Virus record (IMG/VR): IMGVR_UViG_3300008448_000060
Location: 1 to 64,000 of that record
Length of the DNA: 64,000 nucleotides
Strand: one strand, 5' to 3'
Origin: a virus
Each line of letters opens with the position of its first letter. The stretch's first letter is position 1. The notes under the pieces are model-generated. The model did no database searches and was not told the DNA's origin. It saw only the letters and a list, made by a program, of their open reading frames with translations. Positions 30,049 to 39,264 of the stretch are shown one piece after another. The translations under genes were made by a program, and so were the position numbers.

Positions 30049-30074
30049 TCAATAATTAAAGAGGAGAGAGCAAA

Positions 30075-31784
30075 ATGGCATTCCAATTAAGTCCAGGAGT
30101 AATTGTCACAGAAAAGGACTTCACAAGCATAGTTCCTAATGTTGCCACAAGTGCAGGTGCATTTGTAGGTAAATTCGCATGGGGACCAATCGAAGATCCA
30201 GTGCAAATTACATCCGAAAACGAATTAGTAGAGAGATTCGGTAAACCAGATGATTCAAATTTTGAATCATTCTTTACTGCAGCTAACTTTTTATCATACT
30301 CGAATAATTTATTCGTAGTAAGAGGAAGTGGCAGTGTAGATAAAAATGCAGTAGTTTCTGGTACCGCAGTTAAAATTAAAAACGCAGAACAATACTTATC
30401 ATCATATGCAGGTGGTCAAGGAACTGTTGGTGAATTTGCAGCTAAATGGGCTGGTTCATTGGGCAATTCATTAAAAGTATCAATGGCAGATAAGTCGACT
30501 TTCACAGGTTGGACTTATGAAACTAGCTTTGATAGATCACCAGACACATCAGCTTGGGCAACATCAAATAACGTATCAAATGACGAATTACATATTATCG
30601 TAATCGATGAAGATGGGTTATTTACTGGCACAGCTGGTACAATTTTAGAAAAATTTGAATATGTATCAAAAGCAGTAGGTGCTAAAAAATCAGATGGTTC
30701 GAATAATTATTACAGAGATGTAATTAATTCAAATTCAAAATACATTTGGTGGATGGATCATCCTACTCAAGCAGCAGAAGTAAATAACGTAGCGAATGCT
30801 AACGCAGTTGCTTGGGGTACTGCTCCAGCAGCACAACCTTACAAAGATATCAACGCAGCAGTAAATGCCTCTTTAACTGGTGGTGTTGATGACTATGCAG
30901 GTATAACTGCAGGAAACATTCAAACAGGTTATGCATTGTTTGCAAACGATCAGCTTGACATATCGTTAGTCCTTTTAGGAAAAGCGACAGCAGCAACAGC
31001 AACTTATGTAATTAATAACGTTGTAGAAGTAAGAAAAGATTCAGTAGCTTTTATCTCTCCAGAAGCAGCAGGTGGTTCTTATATTTCTGATTCTTCAGCG
31101 ACTCCAGTAGCAGATATTATAACATATAGAACAGCACTTCCAAGTTCTTCTTATGCTATATTAGATTCTGGTTATAAGTTTCAGTATGATCGTTATAATG
31201 ACAAGTATCGTTATGTCCCATTAAATGGTGATGTAGCAGGTCTTGCCGCAAGAACAGATTATGCTCAAGATCCATGGTATTCACCAGCTGGTGCAAATCG
31301 TGGTCAAATTAAAAATGTTGTTAAACTAGCATTTAATCCAAATAGAACACAAAGAGATTCACTTTATCAAAAAGGTGTAAATCCAGTTGTGACGTTTCCA
31401 GGAGAAGGAACACAATTATTTGGAGACAAAACTTTATTGTCAGCACCAAGTGCTTTCGATAGAATTAACGTACGAAGATTATTCATTGTATTAGAAAAAG
31501 CGATTTCAATTGCTGCAAAAGCACAATTGTTTGAGTTCAATGATGCTTTCACTCGTGCTCAATTTAAAAATCAAATAGAACCATTCTTAAGAGACGTACA
31601 AGGTCGTCGTGGTATTACTGATTTTAGAGTTGTGTGTGATGAAACTAATAATACAGCAGAAGTAATCGACAAAAATGAATTTGTAGCAAGCATTTTCATT
31701 AAACCTAATCGCTCAATCAACTTCATTAATCTAACATTTGTAGCAGCAAGATCAAGTGTTAATTTTAGTGAAATCGGTGGCTAA
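30075..31784 (+). CDS. 18: Tail sheath protein gp18
   Basis: The contractile sheath subunit. The N-terminus FQLSPGVIVTEKDFTSIVPN followed by ATSAGAFVGKFAWGPIEDPVQITSENELVERFGKP is highly characteristic of T4 gp18. The C-terminal region with FEFNDAFTRAQFKNQIEPFL, RDVQGRRGI and IFIKPNRSINFINLTF is the conserved sheath core domain that forms the handshake with neighbouring subunits. Length is 569 residues (T4: 659). It has its own late promoter, a leader hairpin and a very strong AGAGGAGAG ribosome site, consistent with a highly expressed protein. Confidence 0.95.
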   Translation: MAFQLSPGVIVTEKDFTSIVPNVATSAGAFVGKFAWGPIEDPVQITSENELVERFGKPDDSNFESFFTAANFLSYSNNLFVVRGSGSVDKNAVVSGTAVKIKNAEQYLSSYAGGQGTVGEFAAKWAGSLGNSLKVSMADKSTFTGWTYETSFDRSPDTSAWATSNNVSNDELHIIVIDEDGLFTGTAGTILEKFEYVSKAVGAKKSDGSNNYYRDVINSNSKYIWWMDHPTQAAEVNNVANANAVAWGTAPAAQPYKDINAAVNASLTGGVDDYAGITAGNIQTGYALFANDQLDISLVLLGKATAATATYVINNVVEVRKDSVAFISPEAAGGSYISDSSATPVADIITYRTALPSSSYAILDSGYKFQYDRYNDKYRYVPLNGDVAGLAARTDYAQDPWYSPAGANRGQIKNVVKLAFNPNRTQRDSLYQKGVNPVVTFPGEGTQLFGDKTLLSAPSAFDRINVRRLFIVLEKAISIAAKAQLFEFNDAFTRAQFKNQIEPFLRDVQGRRGITDFRVVCDETNNTAEVIDKNEFVASIFIKPNRSINFINLTFVAARSSVNFSEIGG

Positions 31785-31804
31785 TAATTAAAGGAGAAAC
31801 TTAA

Positions 31805-32398
31805 ATGGCTGATATAGCAGATTTTAAAGCACAAATGACTGGTGGTGGGGCACGTCCCAATCAGTTTCGTGTTGAGTTAATTTTCCCTAGCTACGTTGTT
31901 GCAGGGATTTTGGCAAGTGCGCAAGCTCAATTTTTATGTAAAGCAGCACAATTACCAGCAAGCACAATAGAGAACATTCCAGTTCAATATCGTGGTCGTG
32001 CTGTTAATTTTGCAGGAGAAAGAACATTTGCTCCATGGACTGTCACAATTTATAATGATACAAACTTCAATATAAGAAATGCGATGGAACGTTGGTCAAA
32101 TGGTATTCAAAACTATCAAACAACTAATGGTCGTGTAAATCCAAGAGATTATCAAACGGATTTAGTAGTAAGACAATTAGATCGTTCAGGTGCAATTATT
32201 AAATCATATCGTTTTGTTGATGCTTACCCAATTTCTATTGGTGTAGTTCAATTAGACTATGATACAGCAAATGCAGTTGAAACGTTTGATGTTGAATTTC
32301 AATACAACTACTTTGATAGTGATACAGCTTCACGTGATGGTGTAGGAGTGAATATTTCAATTGATACACCAGTTGGTTCATTCCCAATTAAAATATAA
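31805..32398 (+). CDS. 19: Tail tube protein gp19
   Basis: ADIADFKAQMTGGGARPNQF followed by RVELIFPSYV matches T4 gp19, which stacks in hexameric rings to form the tail tube inside the sheath. Residues 60-160 (AVNFAGERTFAPWTVTIYND, MERWSNGIQ) are conserved. Length is 197 residues (T4: 163). It follows gp18 by 20 bases with an AAGGAG ribosome site, so the two are cotranscribed. Confidence 0.95.
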   Translation: MADIADFKAQMTGGGARPNQFRVELIFPSYVVAGILASAQAQFLCKAAQLPASTIENIPVQYRGRAVNFAGERTFAPWTVTIYNDTNFNIRNAMERWSNGIQNYQTTNGRVNPRDYQTDLVVRQLDRSGAIIKSYRFVDAYPISIGVVQLDYDTANAVETFDVEFQYNYFDSDTASRDGVGVNISIDTPVGSFPIKI

Positions 32399-32435
32399 TA
32401 TAACAGAGTTTCGACAAGGGACTCGGAAATAGATT

Positions 32436-34001
32436 ATGGCAGAATTATTTGGCTTTGAGATTAAAAGAAAAACACCGAAGAAAGAAATTAGTTCGGTAGT
32501 CACACCATCTAATTTAGATGGTTCGACGTTGGTAGCAGACGCATCGGCTTATTATGGATTAACACTTGATTTAGATGCGAGTATTAAGGGCGAAAACGAT
32601 TTAATAAAAAGATATCGTGAAGTTTCTTATTACCCAGATGCTGATAATGCAATTGAAGATATTGTAAATGAATCAATTGTATTAGATAATCAACGTCTTT
32701 CAGTTGACGTAGTTTTGGATGATTTAAAAGCATCAGATAAAATTAAAGAAGCTATAAGAAAAGAGTTCGAAGAAGTTTATAAATTATTAGAGTTTGATAT
32801 ACGTGGTCACGATATATTTCGTACATGGTATGTTGATGGAAGACTATACTATCATATAGTTATAGATCCTAAAAATACTAAAAACGGAATTAATGAATTA
32901 AGATTTATAGATCCACGTAAAATACGTAAGATTAAAAATTATAAAAAAGAAAAAAATGATAAGGGTGTTGACGTAGTAAAAGATATAGAAGAATACTACA
33001 TTTACAATGACAAAGGAATCACTGATAGTCTAGCAACAGGTATTAAACTATCTTTAGATTCAGTTGTATTCGCTCCATCAGGATTAACTGATTTAAATTC
33101 TGGTATGATATTATCGCATTTACATAAAGCGATAAAACCAGTGAACCAGTTAAAAATGGTAGAAGATAGTATAGTAATCTATCGTTTATCAAGAGCACCT
33201 GAACGAAGAATATTTTATATTGATGTTGGTAATCTGCCTAAGTTAAAAGCAGAACAGTATGTAAACGACATCATGAATAAGTTTAGAAATAAAGTTGTAT
33301 ATGATGCATCAACAGGTGAAGTACGAGATGATCGTAAACACATGTCAATGCTTGAAGACTTTTGGATGCCAAGAAGAGAGGGTGGTAGAGGAACTGAAAT
33401 TACTACACTCCAAGGTGGACAAAATTTAGGCGAAATAGCTGATGTACAATATTTTCAAAAGAAATTATATCAATCTTTAAATGTTCCTGTTACAAGATTG
33501 TTAAGTGAAACAGGGTTTAATTTAGGAAGAGCAAGCGAAATAAGTCGTGATGAATTAAACTTCCAAAAATTTATTGATAGATTAAGACGTAAATTTAGCA
33601 CTATTTTTTACAGTATTTTAAGAGTGCAATTGATTTTAAAAGGAATTATAAAAGATCAAGAGTGGGAACAATTTAGTCAAGATATTCGTTTTGATTTTTT
33701 AAGAGATAATTTCTTTACTGAATTAAAAGAAAATGAAATATTAGCTCAAAGAATTAATATGTTAAATTCTATTGAACAATATATTGGAAAATATTATAGT
33801 ATCAATTGGGTGCGCAAAAATATTCTGAGACAAACAGAAGATGATATTGCGAAAAATGATAAAGAAATAGCAAGCGAGCAAGGTAAATTACAAGATTTAA
33901 AAGTAGCTCAAACTGCTGAAACTGACGATGAAGCAATAGATACAAAACAAGATGAAATTGATCTTGAAGAACCTTTTGCTAATGAAACTAAAAAGGAATA
34001 A
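32436..34001 (+). CDS. 20: Portal vertex protein gp20
   Basis: The 12-mer through which DNA enters and leaves the head, and the initiator of prohead assembly. The segment RYREVSYYPDADNAIEDIVN followed by ESIV, the RFIDPRKIRKIKNY strand and VTRLLSETGFNLGRASEISR are classic gp20 motifs. Length 521 residues equals T4 (524). The C-terminal 40 residues are acidic and probably disordered. No strong ribosome site is seen right before the ATG; the nearest purine tract (AAGGGAC) is about 20 bases away. Confidence 0.95.
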   Translation: MAELFGFEIKRKTPKKEISSVVTPSNLDGSTLVADASAYYGLTLDLDASIKGENDLIKRYREVSYYPDADNAIEDIVNESIVLDNQRLSVDVVLDDLKASDKIKEAIRKEFEEVYKLLEFDIRGHDIFRTWYVDGRLYYHIVIDPKNTKNGINELRFIDPRKIRKIKNYKKEKNDKGVDVVKDIEEYYIYNDKGITDSLATGIKLSLDSVVFAPSGLTDLNSGMILSHLHKAIKPVNQLKMVEDSIVIYRLSRAPERRIFYIDVGNLPKLKAEQYVNDIMNKFRNKVVYDASTGEVRDDRKHMSMLEDFWMPRREGGRGTEITTLQGGQNLGEIADVQYFQKKLYQSLNVPVTRLLSETGFNLGRASEISRDELNFQKFIDRLRRKFSTIFYSILRVQLILKGIIKDQEWEQFSQDIRFDFLRDNFFTELKENEILAQRINMLNSIEQYIGKYYSINWVRKNILRQTEDDIAKNDKEIASEQGKLQDLKVAQTAETDDEAIDTKQDEIDLEEPFANETKKE

Positions 34002-34004
34002 TTT

Positions 34005-34187
34005 ATGGATATGAAAAACAAAATTAAAGACTTAATTGATAATATTGAAATAGGAAATGCTGATGCAATTAATGCATCGTTTTCAACAGTAATGGCTGAA
34101 AAAGTATCAGCAAGATTAGATAGTTTAAAGCAAGAAGTTGCTAATACGATATTTAAAGATAAAATAACAAGCAACGATAAAAACTAA
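34005..34187 (+). CDS. 67: Prohead core protein gp67-like, 60 aa
   Basis: A 60-residue helical protein between portal and protease genes, where T4 has gene 67. The pattern KIKDLIDNIEIGNADAINAS, FSTVMAEKVSARLDSLKQEV resembles gp67 (IEAIKSNDLVAARKLFAEAM and so on), a scaffold component needed for correct prohead shape. Similarity is weak, as usual for such short helices; position is the stronger argument. Confidence 0.6.
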   Translation: MDMKNKIKDLIDNIEIGNADAINASFSTVMAEKVSARLDSLKQEVANTIFKDKITSNDKN

Positions 34188-34203
34188 TTAGGAGTTTAAT
34201 CAA

Positions 34204-34626
34204 ATGGCAGTCACAAAGACTATATTGAAAAAATCAAAAAATGAAGTTGTAGTGAAATTTGCAAATACTGGTGGTACGAATCAAACAGCCACTTTTGATT
34301 TAGATGTCGATGCTTTGCTAAGTACAGAAGTTATTGAAGGCACAGTAAAAATTAATATTGTAGCAATAACTTTTACTGGTGTTAATGGATCTTCATTTCG
34401 TCTAACAAGAGACAATGTAGGCATATTTGCTGCTCCTTGTGACCAACCAGATCAATTTTTCTTTGATGGCTGGGTTGATGGAATTAATAATACACATGAT
34501 ATCGTTTGCAGTATGTCAGAAGAATCTTATGTGTATTTAACATTACGTAAGAATTCAGGATTTGAAACTAAGATAGAATTATCGACATTCGGTTCTTATG
34601 ATGATCCGAACGCTAGAGGTAGTTAA
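34204..34626 (+). CDS. Conserved virion protein between gp67 and gp21, 140 aa
   Basis: A beta-rich 140-residue protein (KTILKKSKNEVVVKFANTGG, then TFDLDVDALLSTEVIEG and FGSYDDPNARGS at the end). Proteins of this size and pattern occur at the same place in marine T4-like phages and are detected in virions. T4 has gp68 here, but the sequence does not look like gp68. A capsid or prohead role is inferred from position. The ribosome site TAGGAG is well placed. Confidence 0.5.
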   Translation: MAVTKTILKKSKNEVVVKFANTGGTNQTATFDLDVDALLSTEVIEGTVKINIVAITFTGVNGSSFRLTRDNVGIFAAPCDQPDQFFFDGWVDGINNTHDIVCSMSEESYVYLTLRKNSGFETKIELSTFGSYDDPNARGS

Positions 34627-34630
34627 TTAA

Positions 34631-35287
34631 ATGAAACTTATAAGAGAATTTACAGAATCAGTAAAATATTTAGTTGAAACTCCAAAAGGAGAAACATCAA
34701 AAACCTATTTTATTGAAGGAGTATTTTTACAAGGTGAAATTAAAAATCGTAATGGTAGAATATATCCAATGGATGTAATGAAAAAAGAAGTTGAAAGATA
34801 TACAAAAGAAAATATTGAAAAGAATCGTGCGTATGGTGAATTAGGTCATCCTGATTCTCCTACTATTAATTTAGATAGAGTGTCGCACATGATAAAAGAA
34901 TTGAAGCTTGATGGCAATAATTATGTCGGAAAAGCAAAAATAATGGACACACCTTATGGTAAAATCGTTAAAAGTTTAATTGACGAGGGTGCTAATTTAG
35001 GTGTTTCATCTAGAGGGATGGGATCGTTAAGAGCAAAAAATGACGGAACTCAATTAGTACAAGATGACTTTATGCTGGCTACTGCTGGTGATATAGTTGC
35101 TGATCCATCAGCACCAGACGCATTTGTGCGTGGTGTTATGGAAGGAAAAGAATGGGTATTCGTTGATGGTAAATTTGTTGAAAAGGATATAGAGCAAGTA
35201 AGAAAAGAGATAGCAAGTACAAACAGAATAGCACTTGCTGAAGCTCAAGCAATACAATTTGCTAAGTTCCTTGACAAAATAAAATAA
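34631..35287 (+). CDS. 21: Prohead core protease gp21
   Basis: Serine protease that matures the prohead by cleaving scaffold and capsid proteins. VFLQGEIKNRNGRIYPMDVM and AYGELGHPDSPTINLDRVSH contain the catalytic histidine (His73), and LGVSSRGMGSLR holds the serine (Ser126/127). This is the herpes-type assemblin/U9 fold. Length 218 residues (T4: 212). It is immediately followed by gp22, its main substrate. Confidence 0.95.
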   Translation: MKLIREFTESVKYLVETPKGETSKTYFIEGVFLQGEIKNRNGRIYPMDVMKKEVERYTKENIEKNRAYGELGHPDSPTINLDRVSHMIKELKLDGNNYVGKAKIMDTPYGKIVKSLIDEGANLGVSSRGMGSLRAKNDGTQLVQDDFMLATAGDIVADPSAPDAFVRGVMEGKEWVFVDGKFVEKDIEQVRKEIASTNRIALAEAQAIQFAKFLDKIK

Positions 35288-35294
35288 CTAAATA
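35288..35294 (+). promoter_or_regulatory. CTAAATA late promoter for gp22-gp23
   Basis: CTAAATA overlapping the end of gene 21 (one base after its stop), upstream of the scaffold and major capsid genes, in the position where T4 has strong late promoters. Expected transcription start is near 35301. Confidence 0.6.
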
Positions 35295-35295
35295 T

Positions 35296-35311
35296 GAATG
35301 GAAATCCATTC
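35296..35311 (+). promoter_or_regulatory. Small inverted repeat next to the gp22 late promoter
   Basis: GAATGG, AAAT, CCATTC: 6-bp stem with a 4-base loop. Part of it may lie upstream of the transcription start, so it could be either a DNA-level or a 5'-leader element. Confidence 0.35.
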
Positions 35312-35339
35312 TTTATATATTTAAATTAGGAGAATATAA

Positions 35340-36932
35340 ATGAAAATCGAAGAAACAATCGCAAAGCTGTTAGCTGAAGCGAAGAAAGCTAAAACTCTTT
35401 TATCTGAACAAGATAAAGAGGGTAGTGCTTATGCTATTGGTATGGCAAAAGCAAAAGAAATTACAGGTGATGAACCACCTCTTGAAAAAGAAACAATTAA
35501 AAAAGCACACGAAATTGCTAAAGGTATTCTTAAGAAAGAAGAAATCAGTCCATTCACAGGTCAAGCATTAAAAACTGAAGAAACTGAAGAAGAAAAGAAA
35601 AAAAGAGAAGAAGAAGAAAAGGCAAAAGCAGAAGCAGAAAAAGCATCTACTAAATCTGAATCAGAAGTGGCTCCTAACACAGATGATAAGAAAAAAGAAG
35701 ATGAAAAAGCTAAAGAAAAAGAAATCGTAAAAGAAACAGAAATGACTGACGACGAAAAGAAAAAAGCTGAAGACGAAGCAAAAGCTAAAGCTGAAAAAGA
35801 AAAAGCTGACGCAGTTAAAGAACAAGAATTAACAGATAAACAAAAAACTTTACCACCAGAATTGCAAAAAGCAATTAAGGATAAAGAAGAAAAGAAAGAT
35901 GCTGTTAAAGAAGAAACTGAAGAAGAAAAAGCTAAAAGAGAAGCTGAAGAAAAAGCTAAAGCTGAAAAAGAAAAAGCTGAAGTAAAAGCAGTATCTGAGT
36001 CTGAAGACGAAAAAGAAGACGAATCTGAAGATGATGAGTCTGAAGAAGAAGATGATGATGAAGAAGAAAAAGAAATGAAATCTGAGTCTGAATCTGAAGA
36101 TGATGAAGAAAAAATTAAAGAAAAAAATGCTAAAAAACCAGATGAAGTGAAAATGAACGAAAAAACTAATGAATCAATTAAAGTAGATGTATCTGCTGAT
36201 GTTGATGCATTATTAAAAGGTGAAACACTTTCTGAAGAGTTTAAAGCAAAAGCAAAAGTAATATTCGAAAACGTAGTAATTAATAGAGTAAAAGATGAAA
36301 TTACTCGTGTTTCAAATGAATTGAGAACTGAAAATGTTAAAAACATGGCAGTTATCAAAGAGAGCCTGATTGAAAAAGTTGATGGATATCTCAGCTATGT
36401 AGTTGAGCAGTGGGTCTTACAAAATGAAATCGCTCTTGAATCAGGTATTAAGACTGAAATACTTGAAGACTTTGTAAGTGGTTTAAGAAATTTATTCGAA
36501 GACCATTACATTGAAGTACCAAATGAAAGATTTGATGTACTTTCTGATCTTCAAGATCAACTTAATACTACCAAGAAAAAACTTGATGAAGCAACAGCTG
36601 AAAATGCTAAAATTTCAAAAGCATTTAGTGATTTACGAAAAAATGAAATCATAACAGCAGCTTCAAAAGATCTAGTGTCAACAGATGCAGAAAAACTTAA
36701 ATCATTAGCTGAAGAGCTAACGTTTGAAGATGATGCGTCTTTTGAGAGAAAAGTACAGACAATAAGAGATAATTATTTCTCAGCAGTGTCTGCGACTCAA
36801 AATTCTACTAAAACAATAGTAGATACAATAGTGACTGATGAGCCAATCGTTATTAACGAGTCAGTTAAAATAACTGACGTAAAAATAGCTGCATATGCAG
36901 ACCTATTAAATCGCTCAAAGAAACAAATTTAA
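35340..36932 (+). CDS. 22: Prohead scaffold protein gp22 with long charged insert
   Basis: The internal scaffold of the prohead. Residues about 281-530 (VDVSADVDALLKGETLSEEF, IKESLIEKVDGYLSYVVEQW, EDFVSGLRNLFEDHYIEVP) match T4 gp22. T4 gp22 is 269 residues; this one is 530 because residues about 79-265 are a Lys/Glu/Asp/Ser-rich, low-complexity insert with internal repeats: ETEEEKKKREEEEKAKAEAE and EETEEEKAKREAEEKAKAEK are diverged copies. The start MKIEETIAKLLAEAKKAKTL is also helical. Ribosome site AGGAG. Confidence 0.9.
   Translation: MKIEETIAKLLAEAKKAKTLLSEQDKEGSAYAIGMAKAKEITGDEPPLEKETIKKAHEIAKGILKKEEISPFTGQALKTEETEEEKKKREEEEKAKAEAEKASTKSESEVAPNTDDKKKEDEKAKEKEIVKETEMTDDEKKKAEDEAKAKAEKEKADAVKEQELTDKQKTLPPELQKAIKDKEEKKDAVKEETEEEKAKREAEEKAKAEKEKAEVKAVSESEDEKEDESEDDESEEEDDDEEEKEMKSESESEDDEEKIKEKNAKKPDEVKMNEKTNESIKVDVSADVDALLKGETLSEEFKAKAKVIFENVVINRVKDEITRVSNELRTENVKNMAVIKESLIEKVDGYLSYVVEQWVLQNEIALESGIKTEILEDFVSGLRNLFEDHYIEVPNERFDVLSDLQDQLNTTKKKLDEATAENAKISKAFSDLRKNEIITAASKDLVSTDAEKLKSLAEELTFEDDASFERKVQTIRDNYFSAVSATQNSTKTIVDTIVTDEPIVINESVKITDVKIAAYADLLNRSKKQI
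35577..36130 (+). repeat. Low-complexity Lys/Glu-rich repeat region inside gene 22
   Basis: Runs of GAAGAA, AAAGCT and GAAAAA codons encode the K/E/D/S-rich insert. Imperfect direct repeats at about 35577-35645, 35758-35820 and 35908-35980. On the opposite strand this creates a long serine/phenylalanine open frame that is an artefact. Confidence 0.75.
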
Positions 36933-36956
36933 TTAACAATAATAAGGGAGAATAAC

Positions 36957-38228
36957 ATGGCAGATCGTAAAGATCTTTTAAAAAAATGGGCTCCAGTATT
37001 AGATCACGCAGGTGTAGCACCTATTAAAGATGCTTACCGAAAAGAAGTGACAGCTGTTCTATTAGAGAACCAAGAACGTTCTATTAATGAAGAAAAGCAA
37101 GCACTTTTTGAAGCAACTCACGCGAATGCAGCTGGTGCTTTACCAGATACTTCAGGAGTAGCTAAATTTGATCCAGTATTGATCTCATTAGTACGTCGTG
37201 CAATTCCACAAATGATCGCTTATGACGTTTGCGGAGTACAGCCGATGACACAACCAACTGGCTTAATATTCGCTATGAAAAGCAGATATACAGCACAGAA
37301 TGGAACAGAAGCTTTATTTAACGAAGCTGATTCAGACTTCGGTGGTACAGGTACACATGCTGGTTCAAATCCAGTAAGTGGTGCTTATACAACTGGTTCT
37401 GGATTATCAACAACTGATGCTGAAGGATTAGGCGATTCAGGAACGTTCAATCAAATGGCGTTTTCAATCGAGAAAACTTCAGTGACTGCGAAAACTCGTG
37501 CTTTAAAAGCTGAGTACACAGTTGAATTAGCACAAGATCTAAAATCAGTTCATGGTTTAGATGCTGAAAGTGAATTGTCAAATATCCTATCTACTGAAAT
37601 CCTAGCGGAAATCAATAGAGAAGTTATTCGTACAATTTATGGAGTAGCTAAAACAGGAGCACAAGTAGGTACAGCAGCAGCTGGTACTTTTGATCTTGAT
37701 GTAGATTCAAATGGAAGATGGTCAGTTGAGAAGTTCAAAGGGTTATTATTCCAAGTAGAGAGAGAAGCAAATGCGATCGCTCAACAAACTCGTAGAGGAA
37801 AAGGTAATTTCATTATTGCTTCTTCTGATGTAGCGAGTGCGTTAGCAATGTCAGGTGCTTTGGACTATGCTCCAGCTCTTTCAACTAATCTAAATGTAGA
37901 CGAAGCTTCTACAACTTTTGCTGGTGTCCTTAATGGTCGCTACAAAGTGTTTGTAGATCCATATTCTGCTAACTCAGCTTCAACTCAGCTGTTATTAGTA
38001 GGATATAAAGGTAGTTCAGCATTTGATGCTGGAATATTCTATTGCCCATACGTACCATTACAATTAGTACGTGCAGTAGATCCTTCTACATTCCAACCTA
38101 AGATCGCGTTCAAAACAAGATACGGAATGGTGTCAAACCCATTTGTACAACTTGATGGTAATAACACGAACTTACAAGCAGCTTCTAACTACTACTACAG
38201 AAAAGTTGCAATTACAAATTTAATGTAA
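36957..38228 (+). CDS. 23: Major capsid protein gp23
   Basis: HK97-fold capsid subunit. PVLISLVRRAIPQMIAYDVC followed by GVQPMTQPTGLIFAMKSRY is the classic gp23 signature, and TRALKAEYTVELAQDLKSVH and FKTRYGMVSNPF further support it. Length 423 residues (T4: 521; marine relatives are shorter). The prohead protease should cut after Glu52 in QALFEATHANAAG, which fits the L-x-E rule of the family. It has a GGGAG ribosome site and is followed by a strong terminator, as expected for the most abundant late transcript. Confidence 0.96.
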   Translation: MADRKDLLKKWAPVLDHAGVAPIKDAYRKEVTAVLLENQERSINEEKQALFEATHANAAGALPDTSGVAKFDPVLISLVRRAIPQMIAYDVCGVQPMTQPTGLIFAMKSRYTAQNGTEALFNEADSDFGGTGTHAGSNPVSGAYTTGSGLSTTDAEGLGDSGTFNQMAFSIEKTSVTAKTRALKAEYTVELAQDLKSVHGLDAESELSNILSTEILAEINREVIRTIYGVAKTGAQVGTAAAGTFDLDVDSNGRWSVEKFKGLLFQVEREANAIAQQTRRGKGNFIIASSDVASALAMSGALDYAPALSTNLNVDEASTTFAGVLNGRYKVFVDPYSANSASTQLLLVGYKGSSAFDAGIFYCPYVPLQLVRAVDPSTFQPKIAFKTRYGMVSNPFVQLDGNNTNLQAASNYYYRKVAITNLM

Positions 38229-38253
38229 TTTGTAAGGTTGATTATATAATTTT

Positions 38254-38287
38254 AAAGGGGGGAGATGTAAAAGTCTTCCCCCTTTTT
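38254..38287 (+). terminator. Rho-independent terminator after gp23
   Basis: GC-rich stem AAAGGGGGGAGA / TCTTCCCCCTTT with an eight-base loop (TGTAAAAG), followed by a T tract (TTTTT at 38283-38287). This is the clearest intrinsic terminator in the window. Confidence 0.9.
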
Positions 38288-38295
38288 CATTTATA

Positions 38296-38302
38296 CTAAA
38301 TA
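38296..38302 (+). promoter_or_regulatory. CTAAATA late promoter after the gp23 terminator
   Basis: CTAAATA nine bases after the T tract of the terminator and eight bases before the ATG of the tube-like gene. Restarts late transcription; the predicted start is at or beside the ATG, so the mRNA may have almost no leader. Confidence 0.5.
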
Positions 38303-38310
38303 ATTATAAT

Positions 38311-38874
38311 ATGACTCTTAAAACTTCAAATAAACCATCTAATATTAATCCACTTAATCCTAACGGATTTTCTTTTTCATTTGCACGTATTCCAAATGTA
38401 AATTATTTCGTTCAGTCGATTAATATACCTGATCTTACATTAGGTGAGATTGCTCAAGGAACACCACTTTCAGATGCTTACATTCCAGGAGAAAAAATTA
38501 CTTATGGTGTTTGTAATTTAGAATTTATCGTAGATGAAGATATGGAAAATTATCTTGCACTTTATCGTTGGATGGTTGCCCTTGGCAAACCAAGAAATTA
38601 TGAACAATATTTAAATTTTCCAACCACTGATACTGAAGCTTATAAAGCAAATTTAAAAGAATTAGCAAAAAATTTTTCAGATGGTACACTTTTAATACTA
38701 AATAATAATAACGCAATTAGTAAAATAATTACGTTTAGAGATATGTTTCCAACAGGGTTGTCGTCGATGATATTCGACTCTAAAAGTACCGATGTGACTT
38801 ACATTACAAATACTGTGACTCTAAGATATAGTTATTTTACAATACAGAGTCCTTCTTCTTCGACAGTCTACTAA
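38311..38874 (+). CDS. Tail tube-like/tail completion protein (gp3 position)
   Basis: The motifs LNPNGFSFSFARIPNVNYFV followed by QSINIPDLTLGEI and DEDMENYLALYRWMVALGKP belong to a family of tail tube-fold proteins in marine T4-like phages that is usually encoded right after gene 23 and often labelled gp3 (tail completion). Length 187 residues (T4 gp3: 176). It could instead be a tube-initiator of the baseplate; the sequence shows the fold class but not the position in the tail. It has no Shine-Dalgarno and a late promoter practically on its start. Confidence 0.55.
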   Translation: MTLKTSNKPSNINPLNPNGFSFSFARIPNVNYFVQSINIPDLTLGEIAQGTPLSDAYIPGEKITYGVCNLEFIVDEDMENYLALYRWMVALGKPRNYEQYLNFPTTDTEAYKANLKELAKNFSDGTLLILNNNNAISKIITFRDMFPTGLSSMIFDSKSTDVTYITNTVTLRYSYFTIQSPSSSTVY

Positions 38875-38898
38875 AATAAATTAGAAAGAGACTGTTAA

Positions 38899-39264
38899 AT
38901 GCAAAAAAATATATTCATATTATTTTTATCATTTTTGCTTACTATTGGAGCAGGGCGAAGCTTTGCACAAGGATTGCCACAAAGTGATAAGTATCCAGAT
39001 TCATCTTGGATTGAAGAAATACCAGTAATTTGTAATGACTCAACAACACTTCATGCTTTTTTAGAATCTAAGGGTTGGATTATGTCAAAAACATACACTG
39101 GAAGAACTGGTGCCGAAAGCAATGGAAATCCAGTCTTTATTATAGCACACTATAAGAATGCAAAATCACCAAAAGCAATTATAGAAACAATCACTGTTCC
39201 ATCAGGTGAATCTTGCATAATGTATCAAGGATTTGACGAAAAAAATACTTCAAATAAAGCTTAA
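38899..39264 (+). CDS. Secreted small protein with signal peptide, 121 aa
   Basis: MQKNIFILFLSFLLTIGAGR followed by SFAQ is a clear Sec signal peptide with a likely SFA-QG cleavage at residue 23/24. The mature protein is about 98 residues with two cysteines (VICNDSTTLHAFLESKGWIM and GESCIMYQG), which could form a disulphide in the periplasm. I have no function for it. It lies between tail and recombination genes; it is one of several exported proteins in this phage, perhaps acting on the host envelope. Confidence 0.6.
   Translation: MQKNIFILFLSFLLTIGAGRSFAQGLPQSDKYPDSSWIEEIPVICNDSTTLHAFLESKGWIMSKTYTGRTGAESNGNPVFIIAHYKNAKSPKAIIETITVPSGESCIMYQGFDEKNTSNKA

Noticed and set aside
35561-36358. 265-residue reading frame on the minus strand, Ser/Phe-rich
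   Set aside because: Exact antisense of the K/E-rich repeats of gp22; composition is explained by GAA/AAA/TCT repeats and no ribosome site is present.
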